Assembly: GCF_026250525.1 (NCBI RefSeq) | Contig: NZ_CP111047.1 | Span: 124,001-188,000 of the forward strand | Reading direction: 5' to 3' | DNA length: 64,000 nucleotides | From: Chondrinema litorale | GTDB taxonomy: Bacteria; Bacteroidota; Bacteroidia; Cytophagales; Flammeovirgaceae | Shown here: in pieces, positions 1 through 8,270 of the stretch | Layout of the letters: each line of letters begins with the position of its first letter | Position numbering within the stretch: the stretch's first letter is position 1 | Program-made: the position numbers and the translations under genes | The notes under the pieces: generated by a model | What the model saw: only the letters and a program-made list of their open reading frames with translations | Database searches by the model: none | Told to the model about the DNA's origin: nothing

Positions 1-1
1 T

Positions 2-685
2 GCAACAGAGCTAAAAGTGCCTATGGTAGACGAGCATTATTACCAAACACCGGGTTGGTTTGTAAATAACCAAGACTATTACGATAAGTATGATCGCTCA
101 AAATCTAAAGTGTATTTGGGTGAATATGCAGCACATTTACCGGGTAGACCTAACAATATAGAAACGGCTTTAACTGAAGCACTTTACCTTACTTCTGTAG
201 AGAGAAATGCAGATGTTGTAACAATGACATCTTATGCGCCATTGTTAGCAAAAGAAAACCATACACAGTGGAATCCAGATTTGATTTATTTTAATAATAC
301 TGAAGTAAATCCAACTGTAGGTTACTATGTGCAAAAAATGTATGGTAACAACGCTGGAAACCAGTACATTCCGAGTAATCTTGCATTATCTAACAAGGAC
401 AAAGAAGTAAATAAAAGAGTAGGTATTTCTGTAGTAAAAGATAGTAAAAGTGGCGATTTAATTATCAAACTGGCTAACCTGTTACCTGTTTCAGTAAACT
501 CATCACTTGATCTAAGTGCCTACGAAATTGCAGACACAAATGCAGCATTAACGATATTAACTGGAGACCCTACAGATAAAACTGCTACTCCTGAAAAGAG
601 CAACATCACGGTTTCTAAAAATATGAAATATCAATTACCAGCTTATTCATTTTCTATAATCCGAATTAAAACACAAACACTATAG
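2..685 (+). CDS. GH51 alpha-L-arabinofuranosidase, C-terminal part (5' end outside window)
   Basis: The reading frame is open from the left edge, so only the C-terminal ~227 residues of a larger enzyme are seen. GH51 enzymes release terminal arabinofuranose from arabinan or arabinoxylan. The motif LGEYA (Glu codon at 122-124) matches the nucleophile strand of the barrel in the eukaryote-like GH51 group, and HYYQTPGWF just upstream is also typical. The last ~90 residues look like the beta-sandwich that closes these enzymes and end in YSFSIIRIK, a usual GH51 C-terminus. The stop codon is one base before the next gene, a tandem GH43 lipoprotein, which supports an arabinan-utilisation operon. Family assignment is from motif recall; exact substrate is inference. 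Confidence 0.85.
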   Translation, partial: ATELKVPMVDEHYYQTPGWFVNNQDYYDKYDRSKSKVYLGEYAAHLPGRPNNIETALTEALYLTSVERNADVVTMTSYAPLLAKENHTQWNPDLIYFNNTEVNPTVGYYVQKMYGNNAGNQYIPSNLALSNKDKEVNKRVGISVVKDSKSGDLIIKLANLLPVSVNSSLDLSAYEIADTNAALTILTGDPTDKTATPEKSNITVSKNMKYQLPAYSFSIIRIKTQTL

Positions 686-686
686 C

Positions 687-2861
687 ATGAAGGAATCAAT
701 CAAAATGTTGACTAACCAATATTTTAGTCTGCTAGCTTTCTTATTTTTACTAGCAGGTTGTGCTGGAAATACAAACAGTGGCGAAGAGTACACAGCCTAC
801 TTGTTTACCTACTTTACAGGAAATGGTCCGGGTGAAGAAGCAATACGCTTTGCGTTAAGTGAAGATGGTTACAACTTTAAAGCACTGAATGATAATAAAG
901 CCATTATCGATTCGAAGAAAATTAGTACTTCTGGTGGTGTGCGTGACCCGCATATTTTAAGAACTGCTGATGGAAAATCTTTCTATATGGTAGTTACAGA
1001 TTTATATGTGCCAGAAATGGGATGGAGCAATTATGCCATGGTGTTGATGAAATCTGATGATTTGATAAACTGGACAAGTTCAGTAGTAAACATACCAGAA
1101 ACTTATAAAGATGAGTTTGGTGATGTGTATCGCGTTTGGGCACCACAAACCATTTACGACGAAAACACTGGTAAATACATGATCTACTTCTCTATGAAAC
1201 AAGGAGAAGACCCAGACAAAATCTATTATGCTTATGCAAATAAAGATTTTACAGCTTTAGAATCTGCACCTAAGCAATTGTATTATCCGCCAGTAGAGAG
1301 CAACAACAAGGCTTGTATCGATGGAGATATTATCTATAAAGATGGTAAATATCACCTATTCCATAAAGCAGAAGATGGGCAACCGGGAATTAAACTAGCT
1401 ATTTCAGATAGTCTTACTTCTGGTTATAAACTAGTAAGTAACGATAGAGTTGATAAAGAAAAAGACCCTGTTGAAGGCAGTGGTATTTTTAAGCTCAATA
1501 ATTCAGACGAATGGATTTTGATGTACGATCTTTATACAAAAGGTGGTTATCAGTTTACTAAAAGTAAAGACCTTAAAAACTTCACAGTAATTGACGAAGA
1601 TGTGAAAATGAATTTCCATCCGAGGCATGGTACTGTAATGCCAATTACTCAGACAGAACTAAAGAGGTTGTTAGCAAAGTGGGCTACTTTCGACGATCCT
1701 ATTATTACAGCAAATTCGGAAAAGCTTAAGAAGATCAATGTGTACATTAATGGAAAGAAAAAGAAAATTCATTTGCCAGTAAAAATCGGTACTGATCTTT
1801 CTAAATTCAACCCTGAGTTTTCAGCATTTACAGGTTTTTCAATTACTCCAGCAGGGGCTCAAGATTTTAGCAACGGCCCGGTTGAGTACACCATTAGCAT
1901 AGATGAAAAAGGCTCGGAGAAATTTGAAGTAACCGCTTCTGAAGATCACAATCCAGTGTTAGAGGGATACTATGCAGACCCAGATATTCTTTATTCTGAA
2001 AAAACAGGTAAATATTATATCTATCCAACTACAGATGGTTTTATGAACTGGTCGGGTTATTATTTTAAGACTTTTTCTTCTGATGATTTAATCAACTGGA
2101 AAGACGAAGGAACCATTCTCGATCTTAAAAAAGATGTAAGCTGGATTAGTCGTAATGCTTGGGCACCTTGTATTATCGAGAAGAAAATAAATGGAGAATA
2201 CAAGTATTTCTACTACTTTTCAGCCGGACAAAGAATTGGTGTAGCTGTAGCCGATAACCCAACAGGACCATTTGTAGACAAAGGGGAACCACTAATAGAT
2301 TATAAACCAGAAGGTGTAACAGGAGGACAAGAAATTGACCCAGATGTATTTGAAGACCCTAAAACTGGTAAGGTTTATTTGTACTGGGGTAATGGTTACA
2401 TGGCTGGTGTAGAATTGAACGACGACATGATGTCTTTCGATAAATCGAAAATCAAATTGTTAAAACCAGATGAGACCTACAGAGAGGGTACATATGTGAT
2501 CTACAGAAATGGCATCTATTACTTTATTTGGTCTGAAGATGATACCAGAAGTCCAAAATATAAATTGCGCTATGCAACTTCAGATTCGCCACTAGGTGAG
2601 TTTACTATTCCAGAAAATAACATCATTATCCAAAAAGATGAGGAGAAAGAAATTTTTGCTACTGGACACAATTCTGTATTACAAATTCCGGGTACAGATG
2701 AATGGTATTTAGTTTACCATAGATTCAATTTTCCAAAAGGAATTGAAATGGGAGATGCAGGTGGATTCCACAGAGAAGTTTGTATAGATAAAATGGAGTT
2801 TAATGAAGATGGCAGCATTAAAGAAGTAATGCCAACATTTAAAGGCATAGATGGATTGTAG
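687..2861 (+). CDS. Lipoprotein with two tandem GH43 glycosidase domains
   Basis: A 724-residue protein whose start directly follows the GH51 stop (a second ATG at 705 is an alternative). A lipoprotein signal ends at LLAGC (Cys25), so it is probably anchored to an outer or inner membrane. Two five-bladed propeller domains follow: one about residues 40-330 and one about 424-720, joined by a short Ig-like linker. Each has the GH43 acidic triad: VRDPH (D87), CIDGD (D212) and VEGSG (E263) in the first; ADPD (D431), IDPD (D551) and REGTY (E600) in the second. GH43 enzymes act on arabinan or xylan side chains and backbones. Together with GH51 this suggests arabinan breakdown. Two catalytic GH43 modules in one chain is less common than one; both look intact. 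Confidence 0.88.
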   Translation: MKESIKMLTNQYFSLLAFLFLLAGCAGNTNSGEEYTAYLFTYFTGNGPGEEAIRFALSEDGYNFKALNDNKAIIDSKKISTSGGVRDPHILRTADGKSFYMVVTDLYVPEMGWSNYAMVLMKSDDLINWTSSVVNIPETYKDEFGDVYRVWAPQTIYDENTGKYMIYFSMKQGEDPDKIYYAYANKDFTALESAPKQLYYPPVESNNKACIDGDIIYKDGKYHLFHKAEDGQPGIKLAISDSLTSGYKLVSNDRVDKEKDPVEGSGIFKLNNSDEWILMYDLYTKGGYQFTKSKDLKNFTVIDEDVKMNFHPRHGTVMPITQTELKRLLAKWATFDDPIITANSEKLKKINVYINGKKKKIHLPVKIGTDLSKFNPEFSAFTGFSITPAGAQDFSNGPVEYTISIDEKGSEKFEVTASEDHNPVLEGYYADPDILYSEKTGKYYIYPTTDGFMNWSGYYFKTFSSDDLINWKDEGTILDLKKDVSWISRNAWAPCIIEKKINGEYKYFYYFSAGQRIGVAVADNPTGPFVDKGEPLIDYKPEGVTGGQEIDPDVFEDPKTGKVYLYWGNGYMAGVELNDDMMSFDKSKIKLLKPDETYREGTYVIYRNGIYYFIWSEDDTRSPKYKLRYATSDSPLGEFTIPENNIIIQKDEEKEIFATGHNSVLQIPGTDEWYLVYHRFNFPKGIEMGDAGGFHREVCIDKMEFNEDGSIKEVMPTFKGIDGL

Positions 2862-2897
2862 TAGAGTTTGAAGAACAATTTCATCAATTTTCAAGAG

Positions 2898-2927
2898 CAG
2901 CAGGTGTTTTCATCTGCTGTTTTTTTT
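2898..2927 (+). terminator. Intrinsic terminator after the GH43 gene
   Basis: Nine-base stem (2898-2906 with 2911-2919, one G-T wobble), TTTT loop, then a run of eight T. It closes the arabinan operon. Confidence 0.8.
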
Positions 2928-3107
2928 ATATTATTTAAGACCTTTTTATAACAATGTATAAGATAAAAAGTATCTTATTTAAATAAGTATAACTTGAAAT
3001 AAACTTCTACAAGCACCCCATTTATTGTTATTTATTTTATTTATTATCATAAATTAGTAGTATATTAGAATTGAAGAAGTGCACATGGTTAGCTTTTGTA
3101 TTTAATT

Positions 3108-5351
3108 ATGTATAATAAACTCTATCCCGACTTTAAGCTAACACCTGATAACTGTGATAAAGAACCTATTCACAGACCTCTTGCAATTCAGGGACATGGA
3201 CATATTTTGGTGTTTAGCCTAGATAAAATAGATTACTTATATGCAATGAGTGATTCTATTCCTAATCTTTTTAATATAGAAGAAAATGTAATTTGGACAG
3301 AACCTGTTATAAAATGGCTTCCAAAACCTCTACAACCTATATTTAATAAAATTAATACTCCTAAGGAATGGAATACTGTTGATTCGTACGAAGTTGAAAT
3401 TTTAAACCAACAGTTCGATGTAATTATTCACATTCATGCTGGAAAGTTTATTTTAGAATTAGAACATAAGTTAGAAGCTCACTTATTATTTCCTGTTTCA
3501 CCATTTGGTGTCTTGAGAAATGTAAGTCAATTTTTGTCAGGAGTTAATACTAAAGAGGAACTTTACGATGAAACTGCTAAGCAATTTAAAAGCTTATCAG
3601 GATATGATAGGGTGATGGTTTACAAGTTTGATGAAGATTACCATGGGCATGTGGTTGGAGAAGCTAAAGAACAACATTTAAGTTCATATCTTGATCTACA
3701 TTATCCGGCTACAGATATCCCTAAAATGGCCAGAGATCTCTTCTTAAAGAATAAGAGTAGAATTATTCAGGATATTAGAAAAGAAGTCCATTGGTTAAAA
3801 TTTAATCCAGAAGCAAATCCTGCAAATGAGCGTCTCGATCTTTCTTTTGCCCAACTAAGAGCAACATCTCCCATACATATTGAGTACCTGAATAACATTG
3901 GTGTAAGGGCAACACTTACACTAGCAATTATAATAGATAATAAGTTGTGGGGTTTAATCGCATTTCATAATTATAGTCCTTATTGCATTTCATATGCAGC
4001 AAGAAAGACTTGTGAAATTGTTGTAGATGTATTTGTAAAGAGACTATTAGAAATTGAAAATCAGGTTAAAATAGAAAAAGCAGCAGAGTTAAATAAGTTA
4101 ACGAATGCCTTACATGAAAAACTGAATATTAATTTTGATATCAGCTTTCAAATAATAGATAGACTTAAAGATGTTGAAGGTCTTTGTAATGCAGATGGAG
4201 TTGCTTTAATAAGTGATTTTGCGGGCGTTCATGTGCGTGGTTTAACTCCAGAAAAAAGCAAATTAAGTGCAATTACAGATTGGTTAGATAGTAGTAGTAT
4301 AAGCAATAGTATTTATTATTCGCATAATTTTACTGCAGAGCTACCAAAGGCCATAGAAATTAATAAAAAGATAGGAGGTATGATGGCCTGTAAAATTACT
4401 GAAGGTCATCCTTTTTATATCTTATGGTTTAGGTACTCCAAACCTGAAACTACTACATGGGGGCACAAGCCTGAAAAAGACTTTTCTCAAGAAACGAATG
4501 AAAATGGAGAAGTAATTCTAAGTCCACAAAACTCTTTTGAGTTATGGAAAACACACAACTATAATGTTTCAAAAAGATGGAAGCAATACGAGGTGGATAC
4601 TATTGAGACATTAAGAAGAAATATTCATATTAAAGAACTACATCGTAAAGCGAAAAAGGCGCTTCAACTAGAAGAAGACATTAAGCGAATTACTTATATT
4701 GCTTCTCACGACTTACAAGAACCTTTAAAAACAGTTACTAATTACTTGTTTTTAATTCAGGAAGAATTAGAAGATAATATTACAGAAGATATTAAATATT
4801 TTTCTGGTAGAACTGAAAAAGCAGCTGAGAGAATGAAATTTATGTTGAACGATATGCTGAATTTTTCTCGCACTGGTAATGATGAAAATTATGCACTCGT
4901 AGATTTAAATGAAGTAATTACAGAAGTAATAGAAGATTTACATGCCGCTTTTGAATGCTCACAAGCAAAAATTGAAGTCGGAAAACTACCTACTATACGC
5001 GCAGTGTTTATTGAGATGAAACAACTGTTTTTAAATTTAATCTCAAATGCAATTAAGTATCAAAAGCCAGATAGTATACCAGAATTAAATATTAATGCAA
5101 AATTCGAATCTCACGAATGGATTATTTGTGTAGAAGATAATGGTATAGGGATAGAAACAGCTTATATAGATAAAATTTTCGGTTTATTTCAAAGGCTACA
5201 TAGCAAACACGAATATGAAGGTACTGGAATTGGCTTAGCTATTTGTAAAAAAATTGTGAGCAGATTTGAAGGTGAAATTTGGGTTGAATCTATACCAGAT
5301 GTTGGAAGTAAATTTTTTGTAAAAATTCATCAAACATTCTTTAAGAAATAA
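3108..5351 (+). CDS. bphP: Bacteriophytochrome histidine kinase
   Basis: Red/far-red photoreceptor kinase of about 747 residues. I chose ATG 3108 over an in-frame TTG at 3096. From this start the biliverdin-binding Cys is residue 16 in NCDKEPIHRPLAIQ, the N-terminal signature of bacterial phytochromes. PAS (about 1-110), GAF (about 125-320, with YPATDIP at 199-205 for the chromophore pocket and SPIH for the pocket His), PHY (about 330-500), then HisKA with H534 in ASHDLQEP and an HATPase with N box ISNAIKY, DNGIGIE and GTGIGLA. It would autophosphorylate in response to light and pass phosphate to the receiver encoded next, whose ATG overlaps this stop (TAATG). No heme oxygenase gene lies nearby, so biliverdin must be made elsewhere. 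No membrane segment: cytoplasmic. Confidence 0.95.
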   Translation: MYNKLYPDFKLTPDNCDKEPIHRPLAIQGHGHILVFSLDKIDYLYAMSDSIPNLFNIEENVIWTEPVIKWLPKPLQPIFNKINTPKEWNTVDSYEVEILNQQFDVIIHIHAGKFILELEHKLEAHLLFPVSPFGVLRNVSQFLSGVNTKEELYDETAKQFKSLSGYDRVMVYKFDEDYHGHVVGEAKEQHLSSYLDLHYPATDIPKMARDLFLKNKSRIIQDIRKEVHWLKFNPEANPANERLDLSFAQLRATSPIHIEYLNNIGVRATLTLAIIIDNKLWGLIAFHNYSPYCISYAARKTCEIVVDVFVKRLLEIENQVKIEKAAELNKLTNALHEKLNINFDISFQIIDRLKDVEGLCNADGVALISDFAGVHVRGLTPEKSKLSAITDWLDSSSISNSIYYSHNFTAELPKAIEINKKIGGMMACKITEGHPFYILWFRYSKPETTTWGHKPEKDFSQETNENGEVILSPQNSFELWKTHNYNVSKRWKQYEVDTIETLRRNIHIKELHRKAKKALQLEEDIKRITYIASHDLQEPLKTVTNYLFLIQEELEDNITEDIKYFSGRTEKAAERMKFMLNDMLNFSRTGNDENYALVDLNEVITEVIEDLHAAFECSQAKIEVGKLPTIRAVFIEMKQLFLNLISNAIKYQKPDSIPELNINAKFESHEWIICVEDNGIGIETAYIDKIFGLFQRLHSKHEYEGTGIGLAICKKIVSRFEGEIWVESIPDVGSKFFVKIHQTFFKK

Positions 5352-5773
5352 TGACTAAAAAATGTAAATTAATTCTTCTTATTGATGATGATATCGATGA
5401 TAATTTTTTCCATAAACGCATAATTGAAAAAGCTGGAATTACAGAAGAAGTTGCAATTTGTTTAGATGGAAAAGATGCATTGCAATACCTCACAGCTACA
5501 GGAAAATATACAAATGAAAACGAGTCTTATCCTCGACCAGAAATAATATTTTTGGATATTAATATGCCCAGAATGAATGGTTGGGATTTTCTAGAAGAAT
5601 ACCGAAAGTTACCTGAAACGGTAAGGAGTTCTCACGTAATAGTGATGGTTACTACTTCTTTAGATATTGAAGATAGACAAAAGGCAGATACTTATGAAGA
5701 AGTAAAATACTATCAAAATAAACCGATGACTAAGGCTATCTTAAATGAAATTATGGATCATTATTTCACCTAA
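5351..5773 (+). CDS. Single-domain response regulator (Rcp1-like), phytochrome partner
   Basis: A 140-residue stand-alone receiver with no output domain. Acidic pocket IDDD near residue 12, phosphoacceptor D69 in FLDINMP, the Thr of MVTTS and Lys of NKPM complete the active site. It overlaps the phytochrome stop codon by one base, so the two are translationally coupled, the arrangement of cph1/rcp1-type pairs. The output is probably via protein contact or a phosphorelay. A similar orphan receiver is encoded at 18218-18646. Confidence 0.92.
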   Translation: MTKKCKLILLIDDDIDDNFFHKRIIEKAGITEEVAICLDGKDALQYLTATGKYTNENESYPRPEIIFLDINMPRMNGWDFLEEYRKLPETVRSSHVIVMVTTSLDIEDRQKADTYEEVKYYQNKPMTKAILNEIMDHYFT

Positions 5774-5861
5774 TAAAAAAATCTTCTTTCTTCAGGTTGT
5801 AAAATTAGCTTGTTCAAAATGCCAATTCATATTCTCTAAGAGACACTGAAAAAAGAAGATT
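5774..5861 (-). terminator. Long stem-loop with T-run on the minus strand
   Basis: A 16-base inverted repeat (5780-5795 with 5846-5861, one wobble) encloses a 50-base loop. Read on the minus strand it is followed by seven T, like an intrinsic terminator, while the plus strand lacks a T-run. It would end a minus-strand transcript coming from the small gene at 5892-6008. The loop is large for a terminator, so a structured RNA is an alternative. Confidence 0.5.
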
Positions 5862-5891
5862 GAGTGATTTTCCTTTACTATTTATGTATTA

Positions 5892-6008
5892 TTATCTTTT
5901 TACATAAACAGGTTGTAGCATAGGTTGGCGATTTTTCTTTGAGTTATTGTTGTTGTTTGAAGAAAAAAATTCAGAAAGGGCCTTTAATACTTTTTTGATA
6001 TCATTCAT
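5892..6008 (-). CDS. Hypothetical 38-residue protein
   Basis: A short frame on the minus strand; I chose ATG at 6008 because the longer frame only starts at TTG. The peptide begins MNDIKKVLKALSEFF, has a run of five Asn, and ends basic (SKKNRQPMLQPVYVKR). I do not recognise it. Support for it being real is the minus-strand terminator-like hairpin just beyond its stop and the otherwise empty 445-base gap. A chance open frame remains quite possible. Confidence 0.3.
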   Translation of the reverse strand: MNDIKKVLKALSEFFSSNNNNNSKKNRQPMLQPVYVKR

Positions 6009-6218
6009 ATTTAAGTGGTTAAATTTTGGTGTGTAAACAATTATACAAAATTGCCTTGTTGAATCAAACGGTAATATAAAATATTTGTTTACATCAAAGC
6101 TTCTAATCAACTATATTTTAAAGGAAAATAGTGCCTAATAAGTTCATTTCTTAGCAAATGCGAATAAAATTTAGGTTTTGGCCTCTTTTCTTTATGCTAA
6201 TACTAAAAATATTACTCG

Positions 6219-6401
6219 ATGGAAAATATGATTCGGTTTTTTAAAAGCATTGCTCCTCTAACTGATGCAGATTGTGAACGTCTCATTAAAATCTGTAAAA
6301 CTAAATCGCTTGAGAAAGGAGAACATTGGATTACCATTAACCAGAAAAACCGCAAAATAGCATTTATTAAATATACCATTGGAAAGCATGTAAAAGCTTA
6401 A
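6219..6401 (+). pseudogene. Truncated Crp/Fnr-type regulator, N-terminal remnant
   Basis: The 60-residue frame resembles the first ~50 residues of Bacteroidota Crp/Fnr regulators: FFKSIAPLTDADCERL, then a KSLEKGEHW segment and KIAFIK, where the cyclic-nucleotide-binding fold would continue. Here it runs into KYTIGKHVKA and a stop, and neither the rest of the beta-roll nor the helix-turn-helix is seen downstream before 6580. I read it as the leftover of a deleted regulator gene. It lies just upstream of the DUF4956 operon, so it may once have controlled it. A functional mini-protein cannot be excluded. Confidence 0.6.
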
Positions 6402-6511
6402 TAATTGATTCTAAAACCTAGGGTAATTTTAGATAAGAAATAAAAATAAGATTTATTGAGTACAAAAGGCCTAATTCGGTATTCTATAGGTAAATAGATA
6501 ATACCTAGTGT

Positions 6512-6528
6512 AACTAACAAAGTTAGTT
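6512..6528. promoter_or_regulatory. Inverted repeat upstream of the DUF4956 operon
   Basis: AACTAAC-AAA-GTTAGTT is a perfect 7-base palindromic repeat 52 bases before the DUF4956 start. An 11-base near-repeat (ACCTAGGGTAA at 6416, ACCTAGTGTAA at 6503) is also in this 178-base gap. It could be an operator or a short RNA hairpin; function is unknown. Confidence 0.3.
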
Positions 6529-6579
6529 TTTACAAAATTAACACTCAGTTAAGTTTCGGTTACAAAATATTGAATTGGG

Positions 6580-7257
6580 ATGTTTGATAATTTAACAGAA
6601 GAGACCTACTTCGAATTTCCGTCTTTCGAGGTAGCATTGTTTTCAATAATTTTGTCTTTTATTTTATCAGGTACAATTGCCTATACATACTATTTAACTA
6701 ACAAGGGTTCTGTTTTTAGCAGAAACTTCTTTCAGGCAATGGTGTTGAGCTCCATTGTTTCGTGTATGGTAATAATGGCTGTTGGTAATAATTTAAGTGC
6801 AGGGTTTGGGATAATAGGCGCAATTGCCATTATCAGGTTTAGAATGCGGGTTGAGAACCCCAGAAACATCATATTTATTTTTGCGGCACTTTCTGTAGGT
6901 GTTGCTTCTGGTGTGTATGGTTATTCTATCGCAGTAGCAGGTACAGTTGTTTTTTGTCTAGTGTCTTGGCTCTTATACATCTCATCTTACGGAGCTAGTA
7001 GTCTTTCAGGAGAATTCTTATTGTTATTTACCTTGGCAGAAGGCACAGATCCGCTCTTAGTTTCAGATATGCTACAAGGCACTTGTCAAGATTTCAGAAT
7101 GAACAAAATATCGAGCAACAAACGAGGTAATAGGTATGAGTATGCTGTTACGCTAAAGACAACTGTAGGTAAAGATAAGTTCTTTGATATGTTTCTTCAT
7201 TCAGAAGGAATAAGTGATATAAGATTAGAAAGAAGAGATATTTTAAATAGGATATAA
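6580..7257 (+). CDS. DUF4956 family integral membrane protein
   Basis: A 225-residue protein with an N-terminal membrane half and a soluble C-terminal half (about 145-225). Hydrophobic segments lie near residues 17-39, 52-71, 75-88 and 95-135. The sequence GIIGAIAIIRFRMRVENPRN is the hallmark of DUF4956, a family known from bacteria and archaea with no settled biochemical role; relatives often sit beside polyphosphate VTC-domain or CotH genes. Here it is first in a tight operon with an HlyD-like adaptor (2-base gap) and a TolC-like outer-membrane protein. There is no ABC, RND or MFS pump in the operon, so this protein may be the inner-membrane part of an envelope-spanning assembly. That role is inference. 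Confidence 0.85.
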   Translation: MFDNLTEETYFEFPSFEVALFSIILSFILSGTIAYTYYLTNKGSVFSRNFFQAMVLSSIVSCMVIMAVGNNLSAGFGIIGAIAIIRFRMRVENPRNIIFIFAALSVGVASGVYGYSIAVAGTVVFCLVSWLLYISSYGASSLSGEFLLLFTLAEGTDPLLVSDMLQGTCQDFRMNKISSNKRGNRYEYAVTLKTTVGKDKFFDMFLHSEGISDIRLERRDILNRI

Positions 7258-7259
7258 CT

Positions 7260-8270
7260 ATGTTTAAGCAACGATTTCTGATATTATTTTGGAGTATTTC
7301 TGTAGTACTGCTTAGTTTCTTCTCATTTAAATATAAAGATGCATCTTCTTCTATTATTGCAGAAGTTGAGCCTCAAAAACATGCAATCAGTTTTCAGAAA
7401 GCTGTAAAAGTAAAAGAGATTTATGTAGTTCCTGGGCAACATGTAAAAAAGGGAGAACAGCTATTAAAAGTTGAAAGACCAGATTTAAAATTGGATGCAG
7501 AGCGACTTAACAACGAGTTACAATCTTTGCTGTCTAAACAGAAAATAAACAAGGTAGAGAAAAATAATAAGATCTACCTATCTAAACTGGAAAGAGAGTC
7601 TAGAGAAAGAAAAATATTTATTGAAATGGAACAGCTTAAAATAGCTATTTCAAATAATAACCAACTTGCTAGCAATTTGGAAGTGCTTAACCTTTTACCA
7701 GATTCTATAAAAAATGCTGATAAATCTTATCTGGAAAAAAGGATAAATATGTTGCAAAAAGAACTGTTGAATGTAGAGCAAAAGCTGAATACAGAGATGA
7801 ATGAGGCAGAGCAAGTTTATTCGATAGAAGATGAAATTCTGGAAAGAGCAGTGAATCAAACAAGGCAAGAAATTGCTCTTTTAGAAGATGAAGAGAAAGA
7901 GCTTATCCAAGTAGCCCATGTAAATGGCACCATTGGGAATATATATGCGCAGGTAGAAGAATTGGTGAACCCATACAACACGCTTATCTCTGTCTATGAA
8001 GATAACCCAACAATTATAAGAGCACTTATGAGTGAAAAACAAAGTTTTCAGGTAGCAAGTGGCGAAGAGGTAATTGTTGAATCTACCAATAGGAAATACA
8101 GGATTAAAGGGAACATATTTGAGATTGGTTCTAGAATTATTGAATATCCCGATAGACTGAGAACATTTCGCGAAGTGCCCATGTGGGGTAGAGAATTATT
8201 CATCAGAATTCCCAATGAGAGTAATTTTTTGAATGGTGAGAAAGTATTTGTGATTTTAAACGGTGAGTAA
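7260..8270 (+). CDS. HlyD/AcrA-like periplasmic adaptor protein
   Basis: A 336-residue protein with one N-terminal membrane segment (about 5-22), the rest periplasmic. A half lipoyl domain is at about 35-75 (VKVKEIYVVPGQHVKKGEQL), a long charged coiled-coil hairpin at about 78-215, then the second half (VNGTIGNIYAQVEELVNPYN) and a beta-barrel region ending about 336. This is the standard adaptor layout linking an inner-membrane partner to a TolC-type channel. It follows the DUF4956 gene by two bases and its stop overlaps the next start (TAATG). No transporter gene is adjacent. Confidence 0.82.
   Translation: MFKQRFLILFWSISVVLLSFFSFKYKDASSSIIAEVEPQKHAISFQKAVKVKEIYVVPGQHVKKGEQLLKVERPDLKLDAERLNNELQSLLSKQKINKVEKNNKIYLSKLERESRERKIFIEMEQLKIAISNNNQLASNLEVLNLLPDSIKNADKSYLEKRINMLQKELLNVEQKLNTEMNEAEQVYSIEDEILERAVNQTRQEIALLEDEEKELIQVAHVNGTIGNIYAQVEELVNPYNTLISVYEDNPTIIRALMSEKQSFQVASGEEVIVESTNRKYRIKGNIFEIGSRIIEYPDRLRTFREVPMWGRELFIRIPNESNFLNGEKVFVILNGE

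Noticed and set aside
3096..3107. Upstream TTG start for the phytochrome
   Set aside because: ATG at 3108 places the chromophore Cys at a normal distance from the N-terminus; the four extra codons add nothing.
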